NCBI GenBank assembly: GCA_023434095.1 | Contig: JAEYTJ010000207.1 | Location: 1-34,492, forward strand | Origin: Pseudomonadota bacterium | Lineage (GTDB): Bacteria; Pseudomonadota; Alphaproteobacteria; Rhizobiales; Xanthobacteraceae | Reading direction: 5' to 3' | Length of the DNA stretch: 34,492 nt | Shown: piece after piece, positions 8,749-17,389 of the stretch | Position numbering within the stretch: the stretch's first letter is position 1 | Layout of the letters: each line of letters begins with the position of its first letter | The notes under the pieces: model-generated | Told to the model about the DNA's origin: nothing | Databases searched by the model: none | Seen by the model: only the letters and a program-made list of their open reading frames with translations | Position numbers and translations under genes: made by a program

Positions 8749-10029
8749 GTGAGGCCGGCCGACAGCGAGCCGACAGCACGCCGGCGACGCCGCGCTTTCA
8801 TCGGAATCCTTCTGTGCAACGTGCTCGAATGGTACGACTTCGTCATATACGGGCTGCTTGCCGTCTACCTTTCTCACGTCTTCTTCCCGCAGGATGACGA
8901 AAGCACGGCGCTGCTGGCGACGCTGGCGGTCTTCGGCGTGAGCTTCGTGATGCGCCCCCTGGGGGGCCTGCTGCTTGGCGGCCTCGGTGACCGGAGGGGA
9001 CGCAAGCCCGCGCTCCTGATCACGGCAACGCTCATGGCGGCAAGCACCTTGGCGATCGGCGTCCTGCCGACCTATGCGGGGATCGGTCTCCTTGCTCCGG
9101 GACTTCTGCTCGTCGCCCGGCTTGCGCAGGGCCTGTCGGCGGGCGGGGAATGGGGCCTTGCCAACGCCTTCCTGCTTGAAATGTCGCCCGAGGGGCGGCG
9201 CGGCTTTTCCACCAGCTTCCTCTCTGTCACGGTTTCTATGGGCAGCGGCCTCGCCAGTGGCGTCACCGCGCTGCTCGTCACCGTGCTCTCGTCCGAGAAC
9301 ATGCATGACTGGGGATGGCGCCTGCCCTTTCTGCTCGGCGGCTCTCTCGGAATGGTCGCGCTGTGGCTGCGGCACGGCCTCGACGAGACACCGGTCTATC
9401 GCCGGCTCCACGCGGCCGACGCCGTCGCCGGGCCGGTGCTGGCGCGCATACGCCGGCCAAGCCTCACCGTGGTCGGGATCACCCTGCACTGGACGGTTTG
9501 CTACTATATCTTCCTCATCTACATGCCGCTTTTCACGCAGAAGCATGCGGGGCTGAGCGCGGCGCAGGCAACGTGGTCGAACACGGCAAGTCTCGCCGCC
9601 ATCGTCCTCTTCGTCCCCTTGATCGGGAGGTGGTCGGACCGGTATGGCCGCCGGCCGTTCCTGATGTGCTCGTGCCTGCTCGTGCTCGCGCTGGTCGTGC
9701 CGGCCATGTGGATCATGGTCGCGTTTCCCAGCTTTGCCGTCGTGCTCGGCATGCAATTGCTGTTCGCGCTCGCCATCGCACTCTATTCTGGGCCCGGCCC
9801 GGCGGCTGTTGCCGAGCTGTTCCTCACGTCCGACCGGTCCCGCTGGTCGTCCATGTCCTATGCGATGGCGGTTGCCGTCTTCGGCGGCTTCGCCCCCTTT
9901 ATCGCCGTCTGGCTGACCGTGACGCTGGACAACCCGCTCGCCCCCGCGGGCTATGTCATCGCCGCTGCGGCTACCAGCCTGCTGGTCGTCTCTCGCATGC
10001 CCGAAACGGCGCACCGGCCGATCCCGTAG
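8749..10029 (+). CDS. MFS transporter, metabolite:H+ symporter (MHS) family
   Basis: A 426-residue inner-membrane carrier with about twelve hydrophobic segments. MHS hallmarks are LEWYDFVIYGLLAVYLSHVFFP in helix 1, the loop 2-3 motif GGLGDRRGRKPAL (around 83-95) and RLAQGLSAGGEWGLANAFLLE in helix 4. Relatives import proline/betaine, citrate, alpha-ketoglutarate or shikimate with protons; the substrate is not deducible. The proposed start is GTG 8749, preceded by AGGGG at a somewhat long spacing. It converges on an AraC-family gene two bases after its stop, and that gene is a candidate regulator. Confidence 0.92.
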   Translation: MRPADSEPTARRRRRAFIGILLCNVLEWYDFVIYGLLAVYLSHVFFPQDDESTALLATLAVFGVSFVMRPLGGLLLGGLGDRRGRKPALLITATLMAASTLAIGVLPTYAGIGLLAPGLLLVARLAQGLSAGGEWGLANAFLLEMSPEGRRGFSTSFLSVTVSMGSGLASGVTALLVTVLSSENMHDWGWRLPFLLGGSLGMVALWLRHGLDETPVYRRLHAADAVAGPVLARIRRPSLTVVGITLHWTVCYYIFLIYMPLFTQKHAGLSAAQATWSNTASLAAIVLFVPLIGRWSDRYGRRPFLMCSCLLVLALVVPAMWIMVAFPSFAVVLGMQLLFALAIALYSGPGPAAVAELFLTSDRSRWSSMSYAMAVAVFGGFAPFIAVWLTVTLDNPLAPAGYVIAAAATSLLVVSRMPETAHRPIP

Positions 10030-10031
10030 GC

Positions 10032-11003
10032 CTATCGGTCGCTCCGGCTCGCGGGCGCGCGGCCGTAATGCAGGCGGTAGGCGCGCGCGAAACTCGAATA
10101 GCCCTCATACCCGACCCGCCGCGCGACCTCGCTGATGGAGAGTTCGCCGTCGCGAAGCAATTGCTGCGCCCGCTCCATCCGGTGCATCTGCGCATAGGCG
10201 CGGGGCGTGACGCCGAAGATGTCGCGGAAGCCTTTCGTCAGCTCGTTGCGGTTCATCCCGACGCGTCGCACGAGTTGCTCGAGAGACGGAGGATCGCCGA
10301 TCTCGCGTCGGTAGATGTCCGCCGCCGTCTCGATCGCCTTCAGCTTCGCCTTCTCGCCGAGAAGCCGCGGCGGGGGGAGCAGGCGAAGGCTCTGCAATTG
10401 CGAGACGACATCGCAGATGATTTCGACGGTCTTCGCGCCGACGAAAATCCCCCGCAGGGGCTCGGGGTAGCGGCAGGAGACGATCTGATCCACCAGGCCC
10501 ATGCCGGCCGGCGAGAGCGGCAGCGACAGCACGTCGGGGGTCCCCTCCCGCGACAGGAAGATGGGCCGGTAGACCGGCGGCACCCGCTCGATGTTGAACC
10601 GGTAACGGTCGATGAAGTGCTGCCTCTGGCAGACAATGAGAATGCCGCGCAGCCGCGCCCCGGCGGTGGCGCCGGAAACCGACGCGGGCACGTTGCTCAC
10701 CTGAAGCATGTGCGGACCGACGAGGTCCATCCGCTGGCCGATCCAGCGGTTGTAGCCGCCGGCGATGGTGGCCTGAATGCACACGAGATCGGCCCGCTTC
10801 ATCGTCAGGCTGTAGGGCTCCCCGACCTCGAAATTCATCACATGCAGCAGCGTGAAATCGTCGATGCGGCGATAGCCGTGCTCCTTTGCCCGGAACACGT
10901 CGTCGACGTTTCCCAGCACTTTGGCGGAGCGAACGAACTCGCCGGCGCCGAGCCCGGCATGTACCGCGCGAAAATCCAGCTCCAGATCGTATCGCTCGCC
11001 CAT
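10032..11003 (-). CDS. AraC family transcriptional regulator
   Basis: A protein of 323 residues from ATG 11003, with GGGAG five bases upstream. The N-terminal 210 residues are a sensing domain of unknown ligand. The C-terminal 100 hold the two helix-turn-helix units of the family: LEQLVRRVGMNRNELTKGF and ISEVARRVGYEGYSSFARAYR, ending in the GRAP tail. The overall pattern resembles PchR-like regulators (weak). Upstream open frame to 11108 is basic and unlike the family. It sits tail-to-tail with the MFS gene and is divergent from a second AraC gene, so it may control either. Confidence 0.92.
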   Translation of the reverse strand: MGERYDLELDFRAVHAGLGAGEFVRSAKVLGNVDDVFRAKEHGYRRIDDFTLLHVMNFEVGEPYSLTMKRADLVCIQATIAGGYNRWIGQRMDLVGPHMLQVSNVPASVSGATAGARLRGILIVCQRQHFIDRYRFNIERVPPVYRPIFLSREGTPDVLSLPLSPAGMGLVDQIVSCRYPEPLRGIFVGAKTVEIICDVVSQLQSLRLLPPPRLLGEKAKLKAIETAADIYRREIGDPPSLEQLVRRVGMNRNELTKGFRDIFGVTPRAYAQMHRMERAQQLLRDGELSISEVARRVGYEGYSSFARAYRLHYGRAPASRSDR

Positions 11004-11165
11004 GAGCTCCCGTTCGGGCCTGATTTTCCGAGGGATCGGACGACGGCGCGCGACCGGGGACGGATCGTGGCCCCGCCGCCGGCCGCGACGACTATCGCGT
11101 CCTTTCACGGGTTATGTCGAGTCGTCACACCCCCCTGTGAGCCGTGGCCGAAACATGCGAGCGAA

Positions 11166-12212
11166 ATGGCTTCCGGAGTGGCTCCCCGACAAGCGACGCG
11201 CGTGCATCCGATCCTGTTCACCAACGCCGATCTGCCGCCGCATCGGCAGTTCGAAGCATTCCGCGCCGCTCATGAGCCGATCGTCGACATCGGCCCTATC
11301 GCGGACGCGCAAACCTCCTTCGCCGTAACGCAGCGGACCTGGCCGCTCGGCCGGCTTGTCCTCACCACGACCCACCTGCCGCGCAAGGGGCATCCCGTGC
11401 GCTGGAGGCACTTGCGGAAGGGCGTGCTGGATCATTGGTACGTGGTGCTTCCATGCGGCACCGACGGCGGCCCGCCGGCGACTCTGCGGTCCAAGGCGCC
11501 GCCGCTCATCCATTCCCTGGCACGGCCGCTCGACACGCAGATCGCGGACGACGCGGCTCTCACGCTGTTCGTCCCGCGCGACTTTCTCGCGGGCTCCTGC
11601 CTCGACACCCTGCTGGACGTGCCGCTCGACAACGGCCTCGGGGCATTGCTGGGCGATCTTATGCTGGTGCTCGACCGCCGCCTCCCCCTGGTCGAACCTC
11701 ATGAACTCGACTGCATCACCGAGGCGGCCCGCAGCTTTCTCGACGCCTGCGCCATCCCCTCCCGCGGCAGACTGGCCGAGGCACGAGCGCCGATCGATCT
11801 CGCCCTCCTCGAACGTGCGCGGCGACAAATCCGGTTTCGCCTCACCGAGCCGGGACTGTCGCCAGACACGATCTGCAGGGATCTCGGCGTATCGCGCTCG
11901 CGCCTCTACCGGCCCTTCGAGCCGCTCGGGGGCATCTCCGCCTACATCCGTCGCCAGCGGTTGCTGGCGGCTCGCCACGCACTGATCGACCCGTTCGACA
12001 CGCGCCCCATCACGCGGATCGCCGAGCATTGGGCCTTCACGGACGCGTCCGTCTTCAGCCGTGCGTTTCGGCAGGAGTTCGGCCTTTCGCCCAAGGAGGC
12101 GCGGGAGACCGGCCGGACCGGCTCGAGGGGCGCTGCCGGCATCGGGAGCGCCGCCACGGCCGCCGGGAGCACCCCGAACCTTGCCGAACTGCTCCACCGG
12201 CTGGCCGGCTAG
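11166..12212 (+). CDS. AraC family transcriptional regulator, AraC-binding-like N-terminal domain
   Basis: A 348-residue regulator. The N-terminal half (FEAFRAAHEPIVDI, TTHLPRKGHPVRW, LDHWYVVLPC) resembles the cupin-like ligand-binding region of AraC/FeaR-type regulators. The C-terminal part has ICRDLGVSRSRLYRPFEPLGG and ITRIAEHWAFTDASVFSRAF, the two DNA-binding helices, followed by an alanine/glycine-rich tail. ATG 11166 is the first start in a sensible position; the frame is open for another 600 codons upstream, but only as the shadow of the opposite gene. The ribosome site is weak (GAGCG). It precedes the arc genes on the same strand by 260 bp and could regulate them or the MFS gene; not determinable. 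Confidence 0.88.
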   Translation: MASGVAPRQATRVHPILFTNADLPPHRQFEAFRAAHEPIVDIGPIADAQTSFAVTQRTWPLGRLVLTTTHLPRKGHPVRWRHLRKGVLDHWYVVLPCGTDGGPPATLRSKAPPLIHSLARPLDTQIADDAALTLFVPRDFLAGSCLDTLLDVPLDNGLGALLGDLMLVLDRRLPLVEPHELDCITEAARSFLDACAIPSRGRLAEARAPIDLALLERARRQIRFRLTEPGLSPDTICRDLGVSRSRLYRPFEPLGGISAYIRRQRLLAARHALIDPFDTRPITRIAEHWAFTDASVFSRAFRQEFGLSPKEARETGRTGSRGAAGIGSAATAAGSTPNLAELLHRLAG

Positions 12213-12430
12213 TTCGAGCGCCGGCAGGCAGGCTATTGATCCGCAGGAGACCGCCTCTTCTACCGATCGGGAAAATAACGTCAGGATTTCTTCCCGACAC
12301 AAGCGCCTCTCATCTTCGCAGTTGCAGCAATATTAGAAGTGGCGGTTTGCTGAAGAAGAGGTAAAATTGGGATCGAGCGTCAACTTTTGGGACGCCCCGC
12401 CCATCTCTTGAAATGCCTGCTGGTCTATAG

Positions 12431-12453
12431 GGTTGAAGCATCACGCTTCAACC
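12431..12453. promoter_or_regulatory. Perfect inverted repeat in the arcD leader
   Basis: Arms GGTTGAAGC (12431-12439) and GCTTCAACC (12445-12453) pair perfectly around the 5-base loop ATCAC. The repeat ends nine bases before the GAGGGG ribosome site of the first arc antiporter. It can be a repressor/activator site or an mRNA hairpin near the translation start. It is not an FNR/ANR box (TTGAT-N4-ATCAA). The rest of 12213-12430 is relatively AT-rich and probably contains the promoter, but I cannot place -35/-10 elements. Confidence 0.55.
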
Positions 12454-12471
12454 TCTTCCATGAGGGGCACA

Positions 12472-13908
12472 ATGGCCGACACCTCCGCTGGCAAGCTCTC
12501 GCTTCCCGCCCTGACCGCGGTAGTGGTCGGCTCCATGGTCGGCGCCGGCATCTTCAACCTGCCGGGACGTTTCGCGACCGCCACCGGCCCGTTCGGCGCC
12601 ATCATCGCCTGGGCCATTGCCGGCACCGGCATGTACATGCTGGCGCGTGTGTTCCAGTCGCTGGCAGAAAAGCGACCGGACATCGACGCGGGCGTCTTCG
12701 CCTACGCCAAGGCGGGTTTCGGCGATTATATGGGCTTCCTGTCGGCGTTCGGTTACTGGCTCGGGAGCTGCCTCGGCAACGTGTTCTACTGGGTGTTGAT
12801 CGGCTCGACGCTCGGGCGGTTCTTCCCCGAAATCTTCGGCGACGGCAGCACGGCCACCGCGATCATCGTCTCTCTGGTCGGCATCTGGGCCTTCCATTTC
12901 ATGATCCTGCGCGGCATCGAGCAGGCGACGGTGATCAACACCATCGTCACCATCGCCAAGATCGTCCCGCTGATCGTGGCGATCCTCGCCTTCGTGTTCT
13001 TCTTCAACTACGCCCAGTTCTCGGAGAACTTCTTCGGCGGCGTGGACATGCCGGAAAAGACGCTGCTGGCGCAGGTGCGCGACACCATGCTGATCACCGT
13101 CTTCGTGTTCCTCGGCATCGAAGGCGCCAGCGTCTATTCCCGCTACGCCAAGAAGCGCGCGGATGTCGGCACCGCCACCATTCTCGGCTTTGTCGCCGTC
13201 ACCGGCCTGATGGTGGCCGTCACCCTGCTGCCCTACGCCACGGCGCCGCGCGCCGCGATTGCGGGCGTGGCCAACCCGTCGCTGGCCGGCGCGCTGGAAC
13301 TGGTGGTCGGCCACTGGGGAGCGGTGTTCATCTCCATCGGCGTGCTGGTCTCGGTGCTCGGCGCCTATCTCGCCTGGTCGCTGATCTGCGCGGAGGTGAT
13401 GTTCGCCGCCGCCAAGTCGCAGGACATGCCGAAGCTGTTCGCGGCGCAGAACCGCAACCGCGTGCCGGCCAACGCCCTATGGCTGACCAACAGCGTCGTC
13501 TCGCTGTTCGTCGTCTCGACCTACTGGTCGCGCGATGCCTTCAACTTCATGCTCGACATGACCAGCGTGACCTCGCTGCTGCCCTATCTTCTGGTTGCCG
13601 GCTATGGGGTTCTGCTGGCGCGCAGCGGGGTCGGGTACGAGACGACGCCGCATGAGCGCGGGCGCGATCAGGTCTTCGCCTGGATCGCGGTGGTCTACAC
13701 GCTGTTCATGTTCGTCGCCGCCGGCCTGAAATACGTGCTGCTGGTAGCCGTGCTGTTCGTGCCGGGCACGATCCTTCTCTATTTCTGGGCCCGGCGCGAA
13801 CTGAAGGCGCTCGTGTTCACACAGGCCGAACTGATCATCTTCGGCATCACGGTGGTGGCCGCCGCCATCGGCGTCTACGGCCTGCTCACCGGCACCATCA
13901 CCCCCTGA
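12472..13908 (+). CDS. arcD: Arginine/ornithine antiporter, ArcD-like (basic amino acid/polyamine antiporter family)
   Basis: A 478-residue APC-superfamily carrier with about twelve to thirteen membrane segments. The first helix has VVVGSMVGAGIFNLPGRFA, the substrate-binding glycine motif of amino-acid antiporters. Also seen are FLGIEGASVYSRYAKKRADVG and VLGAYLAWSLICAEVMF, typical of the ArcD/YdgI-type exchangers that import arginine and release ornithine (or citrulline) without energy cost. ATG 12472 has GAGGGG four to five bases upstream; a longer frame from 12433 has none. arcA follows after 22 bp. A close paralogue lies after arcA. Confidence 0.92.
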   Translation: MADTSAGKLSLPALTAVVVGSMVGAGIFNLPGRFATATGPFGAIIAWAIAGTGMYMLARVFQSLAEKRPDIDAGVFAYAKAGFGDYMGFLSAFGYWLGSCLGNVFYWVLIGSTLGRFFPEIFGDGSTATAIIVSLVGIWAFHFMILRGIEQATVINTIVTIAKIVPLIVAILAFVFFFNYAQFSENFFGGVDMPEKTLLAQVRDTMLITVFVFLGIEGASVYSRYAKKRADVGTATILGFVAVTGLMVAVTLLPYATAPRAAIAGVANPSLAGALELVVGHWGAVFISIGVLVSVLGAYLAWSLICAEVMFAAAKSQDMPKLFAAQNRNRVPANALWLTNSVVSLFVVSTYWSRDAFNFMLDMTSVTSLLPYLLVAGYGVLLARSGVGYETTPHERGRDQVFAWIAVVYTLFMFVAAGLKYVLLVAVLFVPGTILLYFWARRELKALVFTQAELIIFGITVVAAAIGVYGLLTGTITP

Positions 13909-13930
13909 TCGACCAGCATAGGAGACCAAG

Positions 13931-15169
13931 ATGGAAACCCCCTTCGGTGTTCACTCCGAGGTCGGCCAGCTGCGCAAGGTCATGGTGTGCGCGCCGGGCC
14001 GCGCGCATCAGCGCCTCACCCCGAGCAATTGCGACCAGCTGCTGTTCGACGACGTGCTGTGGGTCGATGTCGCCAAGCGCGACCATTTCGACTTCATCAC
14101 CAAGATGCGCGACCGCGGCATCGACGTGGTGGAAATGCACAATCTGCTGACCGAGACGGTCGCCATCCCCGAGGCCAAGGCCTGGATTCTCGATCATCAG
14201 GTCGTGCCGAACAATATCGGCGTGGGCTTCGTGGACGAGGTGCGGTCCTATCTCGACGGTCTGCCGAACCGCCAGCTGGCGGAGACGCTGATCGGCGGGC
14301 TTTCGACCTATGAATTCCCCGAGACCATCGGCGGGGAGACGCTGGCGCTGATCCGCGACGCAGCCGGCGTCAACGAGTACCTGCTGCCGCCGCTGCCGAA
14401 CACGCTCTACACCCGCGACACCACCTGCTGGATCTATGGCGGAGTCACGCTGAACCCGCTCTACTGGCCGGCGCGGCACGAGGAAACGATCCTCACAACG
14501 TCGATCTACAAGTTCCACCCGGATTTCGCCGGCAAGGTGAAGGTGTGGTGGGGCGACCCGACGAAGGACTGGGGCCTCGCCACGCTGGAAGGCGGCGACG
14601 TGATGCCGATCGGCAAGGGCAACGTGCTGATCGGCATGAGCGAGCGCACCTCGCGCCAGGCCATCAGCCAGGCGGCCGCCGCGCTGTTCGAGCAGGGCGC
14701 TGCCGAGCGCGTGATCATCGCCGCGATGCCGAAGCTGCGCGCGGCGATGCATCTCGACACGGTGTTCACCTTCGCCGACCGCGATTGCGTGCTGCTCTAC
14801 CCCGACATCGTCGACAAGATCGAGTGCTTCTCCTATCGCCCCGACGGCAAGGGGGGCGTCGAGCTGCGCAAGGATGAGGGCGGGCTTGTCGAGACGGTGC
14901 GCGGGGCACTCGGTCTCAAGGAGATCCGCGTCGTCCATACCGGCGGCAACGACTATATGCGCGAGCGCACCCAGTGGGATTCCGGCGCCAATCTCGTCTG
15001 CGCTTCGCCGGGCGTCGTGTTCGCCTATGACCGAAACACCTACGCCAACACGCTTCTGCGCAAGGCCGGAATCGAGGTCATCACCATCGACGGCTCCGAG
15101 CTCGGCCGCGGGCGCGGGGGCGGGCATTGCATGACGTGCCCGATCATCCGCGACGCGGTGGAGTTCTGA
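13931..15169 (+). CDS. arcA: Arginine deiminase
   Basis: A 412-residue cytoplasmic enzyme that hydrolyses L-arginine to citrulline and ammonia. The catalytic set is complete: Cys400 in GGGHCMTCPI, His274 and Asp276 in MHLDTVF, Asp163 in TRDT and Glu220 in LEGGD. N-terminal FGVHSEVGQLRKVMVCAPGR is the classic start of the family. AGGAG precedes ATG 13931. It is flanked on both sides by ArcD-like antiporters, but neither ornithine carbamoyltransferase (arcB) nor carbamate kinase (arcC) is present here. So the window encodes arginine uptake and deimination but not the ATP-yielding steps. Confidence 0.97.
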   Translation: METPFGVHSEVGQLRKVMVCAPGRAHQRLTPSNCDQLLFDDVLWVDVAKRDHFDFITKMRDRGIDVVEMHNLLTETVAIPEAKAWILDHQVVPNNIGVGFVDEVRSYLDGLPNRQLAETLIGGLSTYEFPETIGGETLALIRDAAGVNEYLLPPLPNTLYTRDTTCWIYGGVTLNPLYWPARHEETILTTSIYKFHPDFAGKVKVWWGDPTKDWGLATLEGGDVMPIGKGNVLIGMSERTSRQAISQAAAALFEQGAAERVIIAAMPKLRAAMHLDTVFTFADRDCVLLYPDIVDKIECFSYRPDGKGGVELRKDEGGLVETVRGALGLKEIRVVHTGGNDYMRERTQWDSGANLVCASPGVVFAYDRNTYANTLLRKAGIEVITIDGSELGRGRGGGHCMTCPIIRDAVEF

Positions 15170-15173
15170 TCGC

Positions 15174-15214
15174 CGCGCCTCGCCCGGCGGTGAAAGGGCC
15201 GGGACGAGGGCGCG
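15174..15214 (+). terminator. GC-rich stem-loop between arcA and the second antiporter
   Basis: CGCGCC-TCG-CCCGGC (15174-15188) pairs with GCCGGG-ACGAGGGCGCG (15198-15214) through a long stem with two single-base bulges and a 9-base loop. It starts five bases after the arcA stop. There is no T-run, so it may be a partial terminator, an mRNA 3'-end stabiliser or a processing site that sets different levels for arcA and the gene behind it. Confidence 0.45.
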
Positions 15215-15251
15215 CTGACGCCCGAGCAAACTCTCCTCCGCCAGGCATCCC

Positions 15252-16682
15252 ATGACCTCGCCCGCCCGACAGACATTCGCCCTGCCGACGCTGACCGCCA
15301 TGGTCGTAGGCTCCATGGTCGGCGCCGGCATCTTCTCGCTGCCGCAGACCTTCGGGCGCGCCACCGGGGGCCTCGGCGCGCTCATCGCCTGGGGCATCGC
15401 CGGTGGCGGCATGCTGATGCTCGCCTTCGTGTTCCAGACGCTGTCGCGGCGCAGGCCGGATCTCGACGCCGGCGTCTTCGCCTATGCCAAGGAAGGCTTC
15501 GGCAATTATCTCGGCTTCGCCTCGGCGCTCGGCTACTGGACCGTGTGCTGCCTCGGCAACGTCTCCTATTGGGTGCTCATCAAGTCGACGCTCGGCGCGC
15601 TGTTCCCGATCTTCGGCGACGGCAACACCGTCATCGCGGTGGCGGTGTCCTCGGTCGGCGTGTGGACGGTGCACTTTCTCATCCTGCGCGGCGTGCGCGG
15701 AGCGGCTGCCGTCAACACCGTCGTCACGGTGGCCAAGATCATCCCGATCCTGATCTTCCTCGTCTTTGTCGGCATCGGCTTCAAGACGGACATCTTCGCC
15801 GCGAACTTCTGGGGCGGGCCGGGCGTCGACTCCGACAGCCTGTTCGCCCAGGTGCGCGGCACCATGCTGGTCACCGTGTTCGTGTTCGTCGGCATAGAGG
15901 GGGCCAGCGTCTATTCCCGCTATGCCCGCCGGCGCTCGGATGTCGGCCTTGCGACGCTTCTGGGATTTCTCGGCGTTCTCTGCCTTCTCGTCCTGGTGAC
16001 GATGCTCTCCTACGGGGTGCTGCTGCGCCCCGATCTCGCCAGCCTGCGCAACCCCTCCATGGCCGGCGTGCTGCAGGCGGTCGTCGGGCCATGGGGAGCG
16101 GCGTTCGTCTCCGTCGGGCTGATCGTCTCGGTGCTCGGCGCCTATCTCTCATGGTCTCTGCTGGCGGCGGAAGTCCTGTTCTCGGCGGCGCGCATGAAGA
16201 CCATGCCGGCCTTCCTTGCGGCGGAGAACCGCAACAAGGTGCCCCTCGCCGCGCTGTGGCTGACAAATCTCCTGGTGCAGCTCTTTCTCATCATGACGCT
16301 CTTCGCCGAGCAAGCCTTCCTGCTGGCGCTGAAGCTCACCTCCTCGATGATCCTGCTGCCCTATCTGCTGGTCGCGGCCTATGCGCTGAAGCTGGCGTGG
16401 CGGGGCGACACCTACGCCGAGAAACCCGAGGGGCGCACGGGCGATCTGGTGCGCGCCGGTCTCGCCACGCTCTATGCCATCGGGCTCATCTATGCAGGAG
16501 GACTTAAGTTCCTGCTTTTGTCGCTGGTGATTTATGCGCCGGGCACGGCTCTGTTCGTCCTCGCGCAGCGCGAACGCGGCCAGCGCGTCTTCGCGCCAAT
16601 GGAATGGCTGCTGTTCGCCGCGGCGGTCGGCGGCGCGCTGCTTGCCCTATTCGGCCTGGCGACGGGACGCATCAGCGTTTGA
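15252..16682 (+). CDS. Second arginine/ornithine (or citrulline) antiporter, ArcD-like paralogue
   Basis: A 476-residue APC-superfamily membrane antiporter with the same motifs as the first arc carrier: MVVGSMVGAGIFSLPQTFGRA, FVGIEGASVYSRYARRRSDVG, VLGAYLSWSLLAAEVLFSAARMK and AENRNKVPLAALWLTNLLVQ. The two are clearly paralogous along their whole length but differ in many membrane residues, so substrates may differ. One may exchange arginine/ornithine and the other arginine/citrulline (inference). ATG 15252 has only a weak AGG upstream. It follows arcA by 82 bp, with a strong hairpin in the gap. Confidence 0.9.
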   Translation: MTSPARQTFALPTLTAMVVGSMVGAGIFSLPQTFGRATGGLGALIAWGIAGGGMLMLAFVFQTLSRRRPDLDAGVFAYAKEGFGNYLGFASALGYWTVCCLGNVSYWVLIKSTLGALFPIFGDGNTVIAVAVSSVGVWTVHFLILRGVRGAAAVNTVVTVAKIIPILIFLVFVGIGFKTDIFAANFWGGPGVDSDSLFAQVRGTMLVTVFVFVGIEGASVYSRYARRRSDVGLATLLGFLGVLCLLVLVTMLSYGVLLRPDLASLRNPSMAGVLQAVVGPWGAAFVSVGLIVSVLGAYLSWSLLAAEVLFSAARMKTMPAFLAAENRNKVPLAALWLTNLLVQLFLIMTLFAEQAFLLALKLTSSMILLPYLLVAAYALKLAWRGDTYAEKPEGRTGDLVRAGLATLYAIGLIYAGGLKFLLLSLVIYAPGTALFVLAQRERGQRVFAPMEWLLFAAAVGGALLALFGLATGRISV

Positions 16683-16780
16683 CGACGCCCTCTCTTCGGC
16701 GGGATCGCCCGAAAAGTGTCCCTCCCGAGCCCGCATCAGCGAATGCGATGATGCGACCTGGGCGGATGGATCCCCTTCAA

Positions 16781-17341
16781 TCAACGACCGAGCGTGGAAT
16801 GTCCCGCTCCCGCTTCCAACGCGCGCATGACGACGTCGGCCCGCGCTGCAACCGAAACCCTGGGCAGGATCGTGACCTCGTAGCCGAGATCGGGATAGAC
16901 GGCGAGCAGGCGCTCAAACTCGGCGATCGCCGCAGGAAAATCGTGCCGACGCTCCTGATCGCCGGCAAAAATCTCCGGCCAGGGCGGCGTCAGGAAGACG
17001 CGCCGGTTGTAGCGATGCGCATTGCAGAGCCCCCTTTCGAGCGGCTCCCCGGTCGCAAACGCCAAAGCGGCGGCGGCGTCGATCAGCCCGCGATCGAAGA
17101 AAACCCATCCGGCCCGCTTCTGCGCTGCGGCGGCCCTGTCCTCCAGCGACAGGCCCACCGCGCGCCGCGCAAAGGCGGCAAGATCGACCCAGGGCAGCTC
17201 CGACCCGCCGTGGCGCAACTGGTCGCTGACGATGCGGCGCCCGGGCTCCTCAACAACGGCATGCCCACGGCGCGCAAGCTCCCGCAGCAGCGTCGACTTG
17301 CCTCCGCCCGAACAGCCGGAAATGACGACAAAGCGCTCCAT
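16781..17341 (-). CDS. Small P-loop ATPase (AAA_28/NadR-kinase-like)
   Basis: A 186-residue protein starting MERFVVISGCSGGGKSTLL, with Walker A GCSGGGKST at 9-17. Then follow EEPGRRIV and a Walker-B-like VFFDRGLIDAAAA (around 99-111) and ETPP-like VFLTPPWPEIF. This is the pattern of the predicted ATPase/kinase family called AAA_28 by domain databases; relatives may phosphorylate small molecules, but the function is unproven. It lies 48 bp downstream of the reductase-PAS gene on the same strand and could be co-transcribed with it. It converges with the second arc antiporter. Confidence 0.82.
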   Translation of the reverse strand: MERFVVISGCSGGGKSTLLRELARRGHAVVEEPGRRIVSDQLRHGGSELPWVDLAAFARRAVGLSLEDRAAAAQKRAGWVFFDRGLIDAAAALAFATGEPLERGLCNAHRYNRRVFLTPPWPEIFAGDQERRHDFPAAIAEFERLLAVYPDLGYEVTILPRVSVAARADVVMRALEAGAGHSTLGR

Positions 17342-17389
17342 GAATGTCCTCTCGCCGCCAGACGGCGGCTTCGCCGTCGCGGCATGCGG

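Noticed and set aside
8412..8846. N-terminal extension of DusA by about 145 codons
   Set aside because: The extension is basic and low complexity, overlaps the MFS start region, and DusA proteins begin at the VAPMMDWTD segment.
8524..10014. 496-codon minus-strand frame opposite the MFS gene
   Set aside because: Low-complexity, charged translation without motifs, entirely opposite a clear transporter.
9315..11165. Long plus-strand extension upstream of the second AraC gene (965-codon frame)
   Set aside because: The first 600 codons are shadows of the MFS gene and of the opposite AraC gene; only the part from 11166 resembles AraC proteins.
12267..12297. TCGGGAA ... TTCCCGA inverted repeat behind the second AraC gene
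   Set aside because: Arms of 7 with a 17-base loop and no T-run; too weak to call a terminator.
12213..12471. FNR/ANR-type oxygen-control site before the arc unit
   Set aside because: I looked for TTGAT-N4-ATCAA or close variants and found none; an isolated TTGAT near 12237 has no partner.
16683..16780. Possible hairpin TTCGGCG/CGCCCGAA after the second arc antiporter
   Set aside because: Imperfect stem with a bulge and no T-run; not strong enough to list as a terminator.
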